Positions 47,305 through 56,546 are shown, numbered from the stretch's first letter. The stretch is DNA of 64,000 bases from Janthinobacterium agaricidamnosum NBRC 102515 = DSM 9628 (GCF_000723165.1 NZ_HG322949.1:5808387-5872386); one strand, 5' to 3'. Notes: generated by a model from the sequence alone, not told the origin. A program made the numbers and translations.

Positions 47305-49542
47305 TTAATCGCCTCCAGCACTTAACATGCTGACATATTCCTTCAGAATTTTTTTCATGCTTAGCTGATATTGAGCAGCGTGTTTGTTAACAGGAATGGG
47401 TTTGTCATAATTGCCATCCTTGAAGGTGCTCTTCATGCTTTCAAGTAATTCTTCGCGCTTCTTGAGGGGCATTTCAGGTAGCAAACTGCGGATAATGTCG
47501 AGATACTCTTGTGCCGCTTGTACGTGCCGGGCGTTCACATTTTCGTTTTTTAAAGTACTCAGCAATGCTTTACCGTGGTGTTCCGTTACCAAGGCCCGCG
47601 CCCAGTCTTCTTTCGGCAGAAACGATTTAAACTCGTCAAATGCCTTGACCGTATCAGCGTGCCCGTTTTCCAGAGCCTTGCAGAGTCCCGGAATTCCGGC
47701 CTCATTTTCAGCGGCCACCAGACCAGCACGATCCTTGATCGGTATCAGTTCAAGCAAGTTTACTGTTGCACGGATACTATCGGCGTGTCCTTTTTCCGCA
47801 GCATAGTGCAGCGCAGGAGGAGCGCCTTCTTCATAGGGATCGCGTGCAATGAGCAACGGCGTGCGACGCTCTTCAGGAATGCCTTGCAGCAGTGTCGCGA
47901 TTACCTTGATGGTCTCGGGATGATTCATCTGGTAGCCCAGAAAGAATGCCGGTGATCCCTCCATTTTGCCTTCAAGCAGCGTGATGATATCCTCGCCAGA
48001 AAGCTTTTTTTGATGAAGATGCGTAAGCAGTTCGCCGAACGCCATGATGGCGTCTGCATGTCCGTTTTGGAAAGCACTATAAAGTCCTGGAAATCCACTG
48101 GCGGACTTCGCTGAAAGAAAACTCATCCATTCCTGAGCAGACCAGGCCGATTTATTTATTTCTTCATGCAATTGTCTGATATTGCCGGAAAATCCGTAAC
48201 TCAAGAAATGATGCATCGCAGTCGCTTCCATTTTGCCAATTCCAATAATGTCGCTCAACGTCCGATTAACTTTTGCCGGATGGTGCTTCTTATTTTCGAT
48301 CGGATCCTCGGGCGAAATAACAAACATTGCCGACATTTTATTGGGCCCTTCCGGGTAATACCAATCTTCATCTTCTTCAATAAATGATGTAATTTCCATG
48401 GTTTCAAACGATTTAGAGCTAACAACGGCACTACGCGCATGCGTCGTGGTTGCATTTGGATCGCTGAATCTTGCGACATAAACTTTACCACCATCTCTGG
48501 TTTTGACGGTTAGACTCAAATTCATTTCATGGATAATCGAATCTATCAAGATTTGTTTTTCACTTTCTCCCGTTGATTCCATTTTTTCGAATTGATGAAA
48601 TAAAAACTTGCCGAAGTCCTGGTTTTTTACCAGATACGCCTCTTCTACCGTATTAATCAGATTTGTGCGAATGACTTCGATCTCCGGTTTGACGTGGTCG
48701 GAAATACTTTGAATGCTTTGATATTGCTCATATGGGAATTTAAATGGCCGCCATGCTTGACGGCTGGCAATGAGCTTATGGGTAGAGAGATGCCTGCACA
48801 CAATGCTTTCTTCACTGCCAATGAAGGTAGCTTGAAGGTTTAATTGCTTGGGTCGTCCCCGCCTCGGGGAGTAGTAGGGCACGGTTTTCATTACTTTGCA
48901 AATCTGTGGATTCTTGATGTTGTTTTTTTTCTCCAGCAAGCGGAATCGTCGGTCCTGATCAGGTTTTTGTAAAATAAGAAATGCGCGCAGATAGGCAACA
49001 TTCTTTGGTGATTCCGTTAACACGAGTTCCGCCCATACTTCCTGAATATTTTTGGTGCCAATGAAATGGTTTAGTTCTTTCTGTGCCGCATCGAATTGTC
49101 TGCCGCGTAAAAGTTTATCTAGCGATGTTTCGCTGGCAGAGACTTTTGTATCTGGATAGAGGTCTTTCCTACGCCGCTCCCGCACCAGTAGATCTTTCAT
49201 GTCTTTACTGCTATGGCATGCAACTGTTTTATAGGGATTTGCTCCTTTGGTAATTATTTCTTTTGCGCTGGCGACGTCGTCATGAATAATTGCGATATCA
49301 AGCATTGTTTTTCCATCGGTACTGACGAATTGTGGATCAAAAACACGGTGATTCATGATTTTCGTCTTGATGGAGTGTAATGCTTGTTGACTACAGGCTT
49401 GCTCAAGCAGTTCAGATAACTCTTGAGAATTAATATTTGGTTTCTTTAATTTTTCCCGAATGAACGCTTCTGTCGTGTGAGTAATGGCATGGTTGGCTGC
49501 ATGGGACGAGACGGGTGGCGGTAATCTTGCATGAACAGGCAT
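47305..49542 (-). CDS. ShET2/EspL-like cysteine-protease effector with ankyrin-like repeats
   Basis: Protein of 745 aa without a signal peptide. A region at about 240-370 resembles the ShET2/EspL effector family: Cys249 in SIVCRHLS, His338 in IIHEMNLSL and Asp361 in FSDPNATTTH. Spacings of 89 and 23 residues are close to those of the EspL triad Cys47-His131-Asp153. The C-terminal half (about 445-690) has ankyrin-like units of the form GxPALxxAxxxGHADxI. About 200 residues precede the ShET2 region, with one ankyrin-like unit at about 75-105. Known relatives are type III effectors that cleave host signalling proteins. The gene is visibly AT-richer than its neighbours, which suggests transfer. 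No type III genes are in the window. Homology is judged by eye. Confidence 0.65.
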   Translation of the reverse strand: MPVHARLPPPVSSHAANHAITHTTEAFIREKLKKPNINSQELSELLEQACSQQALHSIKTKIMNHRVFDPQFVSTDGKTMLDIAIIHDDVASAKEIITKGANPYKTVACHSSKDMKDLLVRERRRKDLYPDTKVSASETSLDKLLRGRQFDAAQKELNHFIGTKNIQEVWAELVLTESPKNVAYLRAFLILQKPDQDRRFRLLEKKNNIKNPQICKVMKTVPYYSPRRGRPKQLNLQATFIGSEESIVCRHLSTHKLIASRQAWRPFKFPYEQYQSIQSISDHVKPEIEVIRTNLINTVEEAYLVKNQDFGKFLFHQFEKMESTGESEKQILIDSIIHEMNLSLTVKTRDGGKVYVARFSDPNATTTHARSAVVSSKSFETMEITSFIEEDEDWYYPEGPNKMSAMFVISPEDPIENKKHHPAKVNRTLSDIIGIGKMEATAMHHFLSYGFSGNIRQLHEEINKSAWSAQEWMSFLSAKSASGFPGLYSAFQNGHADAIMAFGELLTHLHQKKLSGEDIITLLEGKMEGSPAFFLGYQMNHPETIKVIATLLQGIPEERRTPLLIARDPYEEGAPPALHYAAEKGHADSIRATVNLLELIPIKDRAGLVAAENEAGIPGLCKALENGHADTVKAFDEFKSFLPKEDWARALVTEHHGKALLSTLKNENVNARHVQAAQEYLDIIRSLLPEMPLKKREELLESMKSTFKDGNYDKPIPVNKHAAQYQLSMKKILKEYVSMLSAGGD

Positions 49543-49903
49543 AGTCGAATATTGAAGAATGGAAAAGGTGATGTTCTGAATGTAGCTAAACTAAAATGGG
49601 ATCAAATGGCGGGAACTTGCTGTGGCTCTATCTGATAAGGTATGGACAGTCCGCCGACAACTTTCTAGCGAGATAGGTTTCAAGTGACCGGGCATGAGTG
49701 ACAGGCATTTTGCAAGAGCCACCTGTCATACTGATTAAGTGACTGTTCAGAAATACAAAGTTCCAACTTTTGATGTGTGGCTTGTGAACGTCCGGCGCGT
49801 CACGGACATGTGATCAACCTCAAACATGCGGCTATACTTTGGTGCAAACTTGATACCCGCCTTAAAAGCACATTCCGATCATCATCATTCAACTTACGCC
49901 ATC
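49543..49903. other. gene-free AT-richer region between the effector-like gene and ung
   Basis: Non-coding 361 bp upstream of both divergent genes. A 7-bp inverted repeat TGACAGG/CCTGTCA (49699-49705, 49732-49738) and the short palindrome AAAGTTCCAACTTT occur here. I see no tRNA, integrase remnant or clear promoter motif. Confidence 0.5.
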
Positions 49904-50566
49904 ATGACCGTCCGCATCGAAGCCTCCTGGAAAGAACACCTGCAAGCCGAATTCGACCTGCCCTATTGGGACACGCTAACCGCCTTCGTCAAGGCCGAAT
50001 ACGCGGCCGGGCCGTGTTTCCCGGCCGGTAAGAACATCTTCCGCGCCTTCGACCTGACGCCGTTCGACGATGTCAAAGTGGTGATACTGGGACAAGACCC
50101 GTACCACACGCCCGGCGCGGCGATGGGTTTCTGCTTCTCCGTGCCAGATGGAAATCGGCCGCAACCGAGCCTGCAAAATATCTTCCAGGAGCTCGAACAA
50201 GACATCGGCGTCCGCCGCACGCAGACGGATTTGTCGGACTGGGCCGAACAGGGCGTGTTCCTGCTCAACAGCGTGCTAACGGTGCGTGCCCGGACCGCCG
50301 GTTCGCATGCCGGCAAGGGGTGGGAAAACTTTACCGACAGCGCCATCAAGCATTTGTCGGACGAACGCGACAACCTGGTGTTCATCCTGTGGGGCAGTTA
50401 CGCGATCTCGAAAAAAGCGTTCATCGACGCCCGCAAGCATTTGGTGCTGACGTCGCCGCACCCGTCGCCTTTTTCAGCGCACAAGGGCTTCTTCGGCAGC
50501 AAACCGTTTTCCAGGGCTAATGATTATCTGGTTTCAAAGGGCAAGACGTCGGTGATCTGGGCGTGA
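49904..50566 (+). CDS. ung: uracil-DNA glycosylase Ung (family 1)
   Basis: DNA-repair enzyme of 220 aa that removes uracil from DNA. The water-activating motif GQDPYH has Asp65, and the uracil-binding loop HPSPFSAHKGFFG has the catalytic His186. SVLTVRARTAGSHAGKGWE matches the conserved middle segment. ATG 49904 (MTVRIEAS) is chosen; the frame is open from 49826, but that part lacks family similarity. It stands alone. Confidence 0.95.
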   Translation: MTVRIEASWKEHLQAEFDLPYWDTLTAFVKAEYAAGPCFPAGKNIFRAFDLTPFDDVKVVILGQDPYHTPGAAMGFCFSVPDGNRPQPSLQNIFQELEQDIGVRRTQTDLSDWAEQGVFLLNSVLTVRARTAGSHAGKGWENFTDSAIKHLSDERDNLVFILWGSYAISKKAFIDARKHLVLTSPHPSPFSAHKGFFGSKPFSRANDYLVSKGKTSVIWA

Positions 50567-50584
50567 GTGCACTGAGACAGGTTT

Positions 50585-51139
50585 TCAGCTGGCCGAGCTG
50601 ACAATCAGGTAGCGGCAGGTATCTTGGCCCAGGGTATGGAATGCCAGCGGCCGGTCGACGCCGAAATCGAGGTAGTCGCCGCGTTGCAGTTCGAATACCT
50701 CACTGCCGTAAGTGATGCGCAACGCCCCTTCCAGCAGCCACAGCCTTTGGCGGTACGGCGCGCCATGCCACGGCGGATAGTTGACATCGGCTGACGGCGG
50801 CAATTCCACTTCGATCATTTCAATGCCGGTAGCCGGGTCGCGCAGGCTCAGCTGACGCCGCAGGTAGCCGGTCAGCGGGTCGCGCCAGGTATCCTGTTGC
50901 ACCTGTTTCCTGAGCCGGCCGGGCGGCGCCTCCTGTTCGGCCAGTAATTTTGCCAGCGATACGCCGAGCCCGGCCGCCAGCCGGCCGAGGATGGCGGCGC
51001 TGGGACTGCTGGCATTGCGCTCGATCTTTGAAATCATCGCCTTGCTGACGCCAGACAGTTTGGCCAGCTCGGCAAGGCTGTAGTTTTTTGCTTGTCGCAG
51101 AGATAATAAACGTGTCGCAATCAGCGCATCGATCGACAT
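50585..51139 (-). CDS. XRE-type regulator with C-terminal cupin domain
   Basis: Transcription factor of 184 aa. An N-terminal helix-turn-helix (about 15-60, YSLAELAKLSGVSKAMISKI) is followed by a cupin domain (about 105-180) with LEGALRITYGSEVFELQRGDYLDFG. This HTH-cupin family usually represses a neighbouring metabolic or transport gene in response to a small ligand. It is divergent from the acetyltransferase at 51217 across 77 bp and probably controls it. ATG 51139 is used; the upstream in-frame extension to 51214 would cover that promoter region. Confidence 0.9.
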   Translation of the reverse strand: MSIDALIATRLLSLRQAKNYSLAELAKLSGVSKAMISKIERNASSPSAAILGRLAAGLGVSLAKLLAEQEAPPGRLRKQVQQDTWRDPLTGYLRRQLSLRDPATGIEMIEVELPPSADVNYPPWHGAPYRQRLWLLEGALRITYGSEVFELQRGDYLDFGVDRPLAFHTLGQDTCRYLIVSSAS

Positions 51140-51216
51140 CGGAGCCTTTCTGTTATTTACTTTAGGATACTCAGCGTCTATTATAGGAGACATTGTTATC
51201 CAACAGAAGGTCATTG

Positions 51217-51738
51217 ATGAAATTCCTTGAATGCACGGAAGAACGCCACGCCCAGGCCATCCTGGATATTTTCAACGATGCGATCGTCCATTCGACCGCG
51301 CTGTACGATTACAAGCCACGGCCGTTCGAATCGATGTCAGCCTGGTTCGCGGTGAAACGCCAGCAGGGTTTTCCGGTGATCGGTATCGAGGATGACGACG
51401 GCAAGCTGCTGGGTTTTGCCAGTTATGGCACGTTTCGCGCATGGCCGGCCTATAAATACACGGTGGAACATTCGATCTATATCCACAAGGATAGCCGGGG
51501 GGCCGGGCTGGGCCGGAAATTGCTGGAGCAATTGATCACCGTTGCACAGCAAAACCAGGTACATACGATGGTAGGCGGCATCGATATTTCGAATACAGGC
51601 AGTATCGCCCTGCATGAAAAATACGGCTTTGAACATGCCGGGACGATACGCCAGGCGGCCTATAAATTCGGCCGCTGGCTGGATCTGGGTTTTTACCAAC
51701 TGATATTAAGCACGCCGTCGCATCCGATTGACGGCTGA
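51217..51738 (+). CDS. GNAT-family N-acetyltransferase (phosphinothricin acetyltransferase-like)
   Basis: Acetyl-CoA-dependent N-acetyltransferase of 173 aa. The CoA-binding motif RGAGLGRKLLEQL and late motifs GGIDISNTGSIALHEKYGF and LGFYQL match the Pat/YncA (MnaT) subgroup. Known members acetylate phosphinothricin-like compounds or methionine sulfoximine. AGAAGG lies 6 nt before ATG 51217. It is divergent from the HTH-cupin regulator. The true substrate is unknown. Confidence 0.88.
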   Translation: MKFLECTEERHAQAILDIFNDAIVHSTALYDYKPRPFESMSAWFAVKRQQGFPVIGIEDDDGKLLGFASYGTFRAWPAYKYTVEHSIYIHKDSRGAGLGRKLLEQLITVAQQNQVHTMVGGIDISNTGSIALHEKYGFEHAGTIRQAAYKFGRWLDLGFYQLILSTPSHPIDG

Positions 51739-51755
51739 GCTTGTCTTATGCAGTT

Positions 51756-51786
51756 GCCAGGCGGGAGCTCGGTAGTCCCGCCTGGC
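51756..51786. terminator. hairpin between the convergent acetyltransferase and TonB receptor genes
   Basis: Perfect 11-bp GC-rich stem, 51756-51766 with 51776-51786, and a 9-nt loop. No T-run follows on either strand. Confidence 0.55.
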
Positions 51787-51799
51787 GTCGCTGTTCAGA

Positions 51800-53989
51800 T
51801 CAGAAGCTGGTCGACAGACCGGCGTAGAAGCTGCGGCGCGCGCCGTATTGCGGGGCGCCGACGCCAACGCCGGAACCGTCGCGCAACAGATACGATTTGT
51901 CGAACAGGTTGATCAGTGCCAGACGGCCTTCAACCTTGCCCAGCGGCGTATTTTTCCAGGTGTGGGTCAGCGCGGTGTTGACCGTGAAGTACTGCGGCAA
52001 GCTGCCGGAGTTCGGCGCAGCGCCGTCCGGAGTCTTGCGCAAGCCGCTGCCGTACAGGAAGTCAGCACTCACTTGCGAATCGCCGAAGTGGTAATGCGCA
52101 CCACCCGAGACGGTGTAGGTCTGGTCATGGTCGAGGTAGATGTCGTGGGTGGCGATGTAGGCCAGCTCATCCACACCGAACAGGGCCTGGCCGGAGACGA
52201 TGTTGCGGCCCTGCGCCTTTTGCGCGGTCAGGTTGAGGAAGGCGCCCCAGTTTTTCTCGCTATAGATACCGGACAGTTCCAGGCCCTTGGCATAACCTTC
52301 CGCATAGTTGAACGGGCTCAGTATCAGCGCCTGGCCGAACTGGCCTTCATCCAGCAAGTTGCTGATTTTCTTGTAATACGCATCGGCGGTCAGGGTCAGC
52401 CTGGAATTGACCTGGTGGCTCAGGCCGATATCGTAATAATGGGTGCGCTCAGCCTTGACGTTGTCGGATTTCGGCACTTCCGGCGCGTTGGTGGTGTTGG
52501 CGTACAGGTCGATACTCGATTGCGCGGCCAGCTCTTGCGGCGGCGGCGTGAAGTAGCGCGAATAACCGGCGTGCAGCGCGGTGCTCGGGCTCAGCTGGTA
52601 AGCCAGGTTCAGGCGCGGGCTCCATTGCTGTTCGTCGGTGTAGGCCGATACCTTGTCGAAACGCACGCCATAGTTCAGCGTCAGCGGCGCCGAGATATGC
52701 CATTCATCTTGCAGGTACAGGCTGGAGGTGGTGCCGGTCTTGCCGCCGTTGTCGACGATGGTGGTCGGAATGGTCGAATTTTGTGCGCCGTCGTCGCCGG
52801 TGGTGAATACGTTGACCGTGTTGTCGCTGGTGGTTTTTTGGCGGGTGTACGCCAAACCGCCGCGCACCGTGTGTTGCGGGTTCAATTTGTAGCTGACATC
52901 GAGCTGGGTGCCGCTGGCGGTATTGCTGCGGCGCGAGTCGGTCGAGACGCCGTTGTAGATCAGGTCGCCGATCGCATCCGGCGTGAAGTGCAGTTCGGAA
53001 TATTGGTGGAAAGCCGAAATCTGGTAATTCAGGTCGCCCAGGGTTTTTTGCAGCGACAACACCAGGAAGCGGTTCACTTCGCGCTGGTTTTCATCGAGCT
53101 GCGACGATGGCAGGCTGCTGGTGCCCGCCGCGACGTCGCTCTTGCCGGCCAGCGAGAAGCCCGGCGCCTGGTCGGGATTGTTTGGAATCTGGAAACGGCC
53201 ATTGTAGGTGCCGAACATCAAGCCGAGGCGGGTCGTGTCATCCAGGAAATACGACAGGTTGCCGAACGATTTAGACTGGCGGGTCTTGTCGTGGATCGCG
53301 CTGCGGGTGTTTTGCGGATTTTCGACGCCCAGCGAATCGCCCAGGTAGCTGCCCGACAGGTAGTAATTGAAGTTGCCCTGGCTACCGAAGAATTCGGCGC
53401 TCGGTTCAACGTGGTTATTACTGCCGACCAAGACGCCGACACGGCCGCCCGGCTTGGTGCCGCCTTCCTTGGTTTCAATATCGATGACGCCGGCGGTGCG
53501 CAAGCCGAATTGGGCCGGCAGCGCGCCGGTCATGAAATCGGTGCGGTCGATCAGGCGGGTATCGATCGACTGGCCGAAGCCGGTGATGCTTTCCGGCAGT
53601 TGTACGCCATTGATGCGGTATTGCACGTTGCCATGGTCGTCGCGCACATGCAGCGCGCCGGAACCCTTGGAATCCTGCGCCACGCCCGGCAGGCGCAACA
53701 GCACTTCATTGAATGGCGTATTGTCGCCCTGGCCCAGCATGTTGACCATATGCGTATCGATGCTGTAGACCGTGGTGCCGACTTTCGGCGACAGGTCGAT
53801 GCGTGCGCTCTTCAAATGGGCGGCGGTGACTTCGATGCGCTGCATGTCGGGTGCGGGTGCGCTATCGGCATTCGCCACGGTGTCGGCGGTCGGTGCGGTA
53901 GCCGAGGCTGGATCGGCGTAGGCGGCGGAAACGGCGAACAGGCTAGCAATGGCGAACGTAAGCTTGCTCAGCTGTGGAGTGTGTTGCAT
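51800..53989 (-). CDS. TonB-dependent receptor
   Basis: Outer-membrane receptor of 729 aa. A signal peptide ends near SAAYADPA (about residue 25). It is followed by a short Ala/Thr-rich linker, a TonB-box-like MQRIEVTAAH and a plug domain (about 60-180). The plug has LLRLPGVAQDSKGSGALHVRDDHGNVQYRINGVQLP-type residues. The barrel ends in GLSTSF with the expected terminal Phe. It lies downstream of an AraC regulator and a DUF2946-like protein on the same strand, a layout often seen for metal- or siderophore-linked receptors. The substrate is not identified. Confidence 0.92.
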   Translation of the reverse strand: MQHTPQLSKLTFAIASLFAVSAAYADPASATAPTADTVANADSAPAPDMQRIEVTAAHLKSARIDLSPKVGTTVYSIDTHMVNMLGQGDNTPFNEVLLRLPGVAQDSKGSGALHVRDDHGNVQYRINGVQLPESITGFGQSIDTRLIDRTDFMTGALPAQFGLRTAGVIDIETKEGGTKPGGRVGVLVGSNNHVEPSAEFFGSQGNFNYYLSGSYLGDSLGVENPQNTRSAIHDKTRQSKSFGNLSYFLDDTTRLGLMFGTYNGRFQIPNNPDQAPGFSLAGKSDVAAGTSSLPSSQLDENQREVNRFLVLSLQKTLGDLNYQISAFHQYSELHFTPDAIGDLIYNGVSTDSRRSNTASGTQLDVSYKLNPQHTVRGGLAYTRQKTTSDNTVNVFTTGDDGAQNSTIPTTIVDNGGKTGTTSSLYLQDEWHISAPLTLNYGVRFDKVSAYTDEQQWSPRLNLAYQLSPSTALHAGYSRYFTPPPQELAAQSSIDLYANTTNAPEVPKSDNVKAERTHYYDIGLSHQVNSRLTLTADAYYKKISNLLDEGQFGQALILSPFNYAEGYAKGLELSGIYSEKNWGAFLNLTAQKAQGRNIVSGQALFGVDELAYIATHDIYLDHDQTYTVSGGAHYHFGDSQVSADFLYGSGLRKTPDGAAPNSGSLPQYFTVNTALTHTWKNTPLGKVEGRLALINLFDKSYLLRDGSGVGVGAPQYGARRSFYAGLSTSF

Positions 53990-54068
53990 CTTGAACCTCT
54001 GAATAGTAAACGCGAGGCACTACCGTACTGTTGCGGCAGGCCATAAAAAATAGGAACGGGCGTGAAAA

Positions 54069-54413
54069 CTAGACGGAGGCCGGCGGACCGCAGCTAGGCG
54101 GCAACATGACGTTGCTGCTGAACACCAGGGCCAGCGGCGCCAGTGTCAACAAACGGTAAGGCAGCAGTACTGGCGCCGTCATGGCGACGGCAGGCGGTAC
54201 GGTCAAATCAGCAATCTTGTCGATCACGTTGCAGCACAGCGCACAATCTTCGGCCGCCAGCGCGGTCTTGTGCAAGTGTGTCGCGGCGGTTGCCATCAGC
54301 AGTACCATGCTGATCGCCGCCACCAAGGTCACATACAGTTGCCACCAGGCGTGCGCCGACATCGGCTTTTTCAAGCCCGGGCGTGTATATGCAAGTGAGT
54401 GGCGTATCGACAT
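54069..54413 (-). CDS. DUF2946-like small membrane/exported protein
   Basis: Protein of 114 aa with an N-terminal hydrophobic helix (about 25-45). A His-x-His-type stretch (THLHK) and a CALCC cysteine motif follow, and the protein ends in CGPPASV. The layout is that of DUF2946 proteins, which are often found beside TonB receptors and copper genes. The His and Cys residues suggest metal contact. The start is uncertain: ATG 54413, or ATG 54362 just before the helix. It lies 79 bp upstream of the receptor and 48 bp downstream of the AraC regulator gene. Confidence 0.65.
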   Translation of the reverse strand: MSIRHSLAYTRPGLKKPMSAHAWWQLYVTLVAAISMVLLMATAATHLHKTALAAEDCALCCNVIDKIADLTVPPAVAMTAPVLLPYRLLTLAPLALVFSSNVMLPPSCGPPASV

Positions 54414-54461
54414 TCCCGAATAATATCAAGAATCAGGCCAGATTGTTTGATCTGTCGTCGA

Positions 54462-55274
54462 TTAAATGGCGGAACGTAGTGCGCGCGGCGATAAACCATA
54501 GTGCTGGCGGAAGCGCACGGCGAAGCGCGACGCCGAGGCATAACCGCAATCGGCGGCGATTTCACCGATCGGACGACTACTGGTTTGCAAGCGTTGCAAA
54601 GCCACACCCAGGCGCACTTCTTCCAGGATAATCCGAAAACTGCGCCCTTCCAGCGCCAACTGGCGGCGCAGCGTCGACGCACCCAGGTGCAAGCGGCTGG
54701 CGACGCCGGCGACAGTCCAGTCGGCCGCCGGGTTGAACAGTAACAGTTGCTGGATACGCGCGCCGAGCGGGTCGTTGCGGTCGACCAGCAGCGGTCCGGC
54801 ATGACCGGCCAGGCTCAAGGCCAGCAGCAGGCCTTCGGCATGGTGGGTCTGGATTTCAACGGGCTCTTGCGCCGCCAGGCTGTCGGCAAGGTAAGCCCAG
54901 GCATTGTTCAGCTTGCGGTCAAGCGGCACGCACAGGCTGGCCGTCGGCGCCGCCGCCAGTTGTGCTTCGAGCAGCGCACCGTGGCGCAGCCGGAAAGCCC
55001 GCACCAGCTCGGGCGGAAAACTGACCACATCGGCCAGGTAGCCTTGTGTGCTGGGGCGATTGACGACGCCGAATTCGTACCCGGCCGGCATCAGTATCAA
55101 GTGTTGCGGGCCGGCGCGCATGCTGTGTTTGCCCCATTGCAATACTTTTTCGCCATGCCGCACGCGGCACAGGCTGGGCATGAACACCGGCACGCGGCTC
55201 AGGGAGTGCACCTGGCGCGCCTGGACGGTGTCGGTCGCTATGCGTTGCGGCTGGATGTCGTGCTCAGCGGCCAT
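54462..55274 (-). CDS. AraC-family transcriptional regulator
   Basis: Regulator of 270 aa. An N-terminal cupin-like sensor region (about 15-150) precedes two C-terminal helix-turn-helix motifs (about 170-268). The second HTH has PIGEIAADCGYASASRFAVRF-type residues and the end RQHYGLSPRALR typical of AraC. It is the likely activator of the DUF2946/TonB-receptor genes that follow. ATG 55274 overlaps the end of the PEBP gene by 11 nt; an in-frame start at 55307 exists but lies deeper in that gene. Confidence 0.88.
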   Translation of the reverse strand: MAAEHDIQPQRIATDTVQARQVHSLSRVPVFMPSLCRVRHGEKVLQWGKHSMRAGPQHLILMPAGYEFGVVNRPSTQGYLADVVSFPPELVRAFRLRHGALLEAQLAAAPTASLCVPLDRKLNNAWAYLADSLAAQEPVEIQTHHAEGLLLALSLAGHAGPLLVDRNDPLGARIQQLLLFNPAADWTVAGVASRLHLGASTLRRQLALEGRSFRIILEEVRLGVALQRLQTSSRPIGEIAADCGYASASRFAVRFRQHYGLSPRALRSAI

Positions 55275-55794
55275 AGGTAGCGGTAAGTTGCGCCTTGCCC
55301 AGCACATTGGCGTTCAGCATGTAGCCGACCATCGCGCCGCCGGCGCCGCCATCGAGCGGCAAATGATCGACGCCCAGCGCCCATACCGTGAACTGGTAGC
55401 GGTGCGGTTTGTCGCCGGTAGGCGGGCAGGCGCCGCCGAAGCCGGCCTGGCCATAGTCGGTACGGCCTTGCACCGCGCCGGCCGGCAAGACGCCGCCGCT
55501 GGGCAGCGAACTGGTATTGGCTGGCAAGTTGACCACCGTCCAGTGCCACCAGCCGCTGCCGGTCGGCGCGTCCGGATCGTAGGCGGTGACGGCGAAACTC
55601 TTGGTGCCGGCCGGCGCGCCGCTCCATGACAGTTGCGGCGCGATATTGTCGCCGTCGCAGCCAAAGCCCTTGAAGACTTGATGGCGGCTGAGCGGCTGGC
55701 CCTCGGCCATGTCGGTACTGCTGACGGTGAAACCTGCTGCAAAGCTGGCAATCGGGAAAATCGACAATAGTCCGGCGATCAATATATTTTTCAT
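55264..55794 (-). CDS. exported YbhB/YbcL-type PEBP protein
   Basis: Phosphatidylethanolamine-binding-protein family member of 176 aa. The signal peptide ends near ASFAAGF (about residue 18). Ligand-pocket motifs include YDPDAPTGSGWWHWTVVNLP and GACPPTGDKPHRYQFTVWAL. The bacterial role is unknown; these are often called Raf-kinase-inhibitor-like proteins. AGGAG precedes ATG 55794, which rules out the longer frame to 55893. Its 3' end overlaps the AraC gene start, so the two may be cotranscribed. Confidence 0.9.
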   Translation of the reverse strand: MKNILIAGLLSIFPIASFAAGFTVSSTDMAEGQPLSRHQVFKGFGCDGDNIAPQLSWSGAPAGTKSFAVTAYDPDAPTGSGWWHWTVVNLPANTSSLPSGGVLPAGAVQGRTDYGQAGFGGACPPTGDKPHRYQFTVWALGVDHLPLDGGAGGAMVGYMLNANVLGKAQLTATYGR

Positions 55795-56109
55795 GGCTTT
55801 CTCCTGTGAAGTAGGTATGAAGAAAGTGTAGGTTTTTTCATCAGCGCGCTGTGTGCCGTAATGCTCGCTGATGGTGCTGGAATGCTCGGCCACCCGTATA
55901 TTTACCCGATTTTTGAGCGGCTAGGGCGTGATCCCTACTTTTTCTTTGTTGAGCAGGCAGGTCTGGCGCCGCGCTGAAGTTGTTGTAAATCAAGATCAGT
56001 GAACTTGCTCCGGCCTTTTTTGATGGCCGATTGTGTTGTGAAAAGCTTTAGCGGACAATAACGCCGATCCATGCCGCCGTTGGCGGCCATCGTTATTGTA
56101 AAGGCGCTC

Positions 56110-56532
56110 ATGCACAATCCCGACATTACCCTGGAATCCTTGAACCTGCGTAGCAAGGACGGCTTGCCCGGCCACTTGGGCATCGTCATTACCGCGGTGG
56201 GCGACGGCGAGGTGAGCGCCGAACTGGCCGTCAAGCCGCACTTGCTGGCGGCGAACGGCTATTTGCACGCCGGCAGCGTGGTGACGCTGGCCGATACCGC
56301 CTCCGGTTACGGCTGCATCGCCAACCTGCCTGAAGGCGCCAGCAACTTTACCACCATCGAATTGAAGTCGAACCACCTGGGCACGGCGCGCGACGGCGTG
56401 ATCGTCTGCACCGCCAAAGTGGCGCACCTCGGCAAGACCACCCAGGTCTGGGATGCGGTGGTGTCGAACCAGGCAACCGGCAAGACCATCGCCCTGTTCC
56501 GCTGCACGCAAATGATCTTGTACCCTCAATAA
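56110..56532 (+). CDS. PaaI-family hotdog thioesterase
   Basis: Acyl-CoA thioesterase-like protein of 140 aa with a single hotdog domain. The active-site loop reads YLHAGSVVTLADTASGYG, where the family usually has HGG; Ala replaces the first Gly. FTTIELKSNHLGTARDGV and GKTTQVWDAVVSN follow the family pattern. ATG 56110 is used; the frame is open from 56071. It lies 14 nt upstream of the globin gene, so the two are probably one transcript. Confidence 0.88.
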   Translation: MHNPDITLESLNLRSKDGLPGHLGIVITAVGDGEVSAELAVKPHLLAANGYLHAGSVVTLADTASGYGCIANLPEGASNFTTIELKSNHLGTARDGVIVCTAKVAHLGKTTQVWDAVVSNQATGKTIALFRCTQMILYPQ

Positions 56533-56546
56533 ACAGGAGAACGGCG

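Noticed and set aside
51756..51786. Riboswitch upstream of the TonB receptor
   Set aside because: The hairpin lies downstream of the receptor stop codon, between convergent genes. No cobalamin-type leader is seen upstream of the receptor start.
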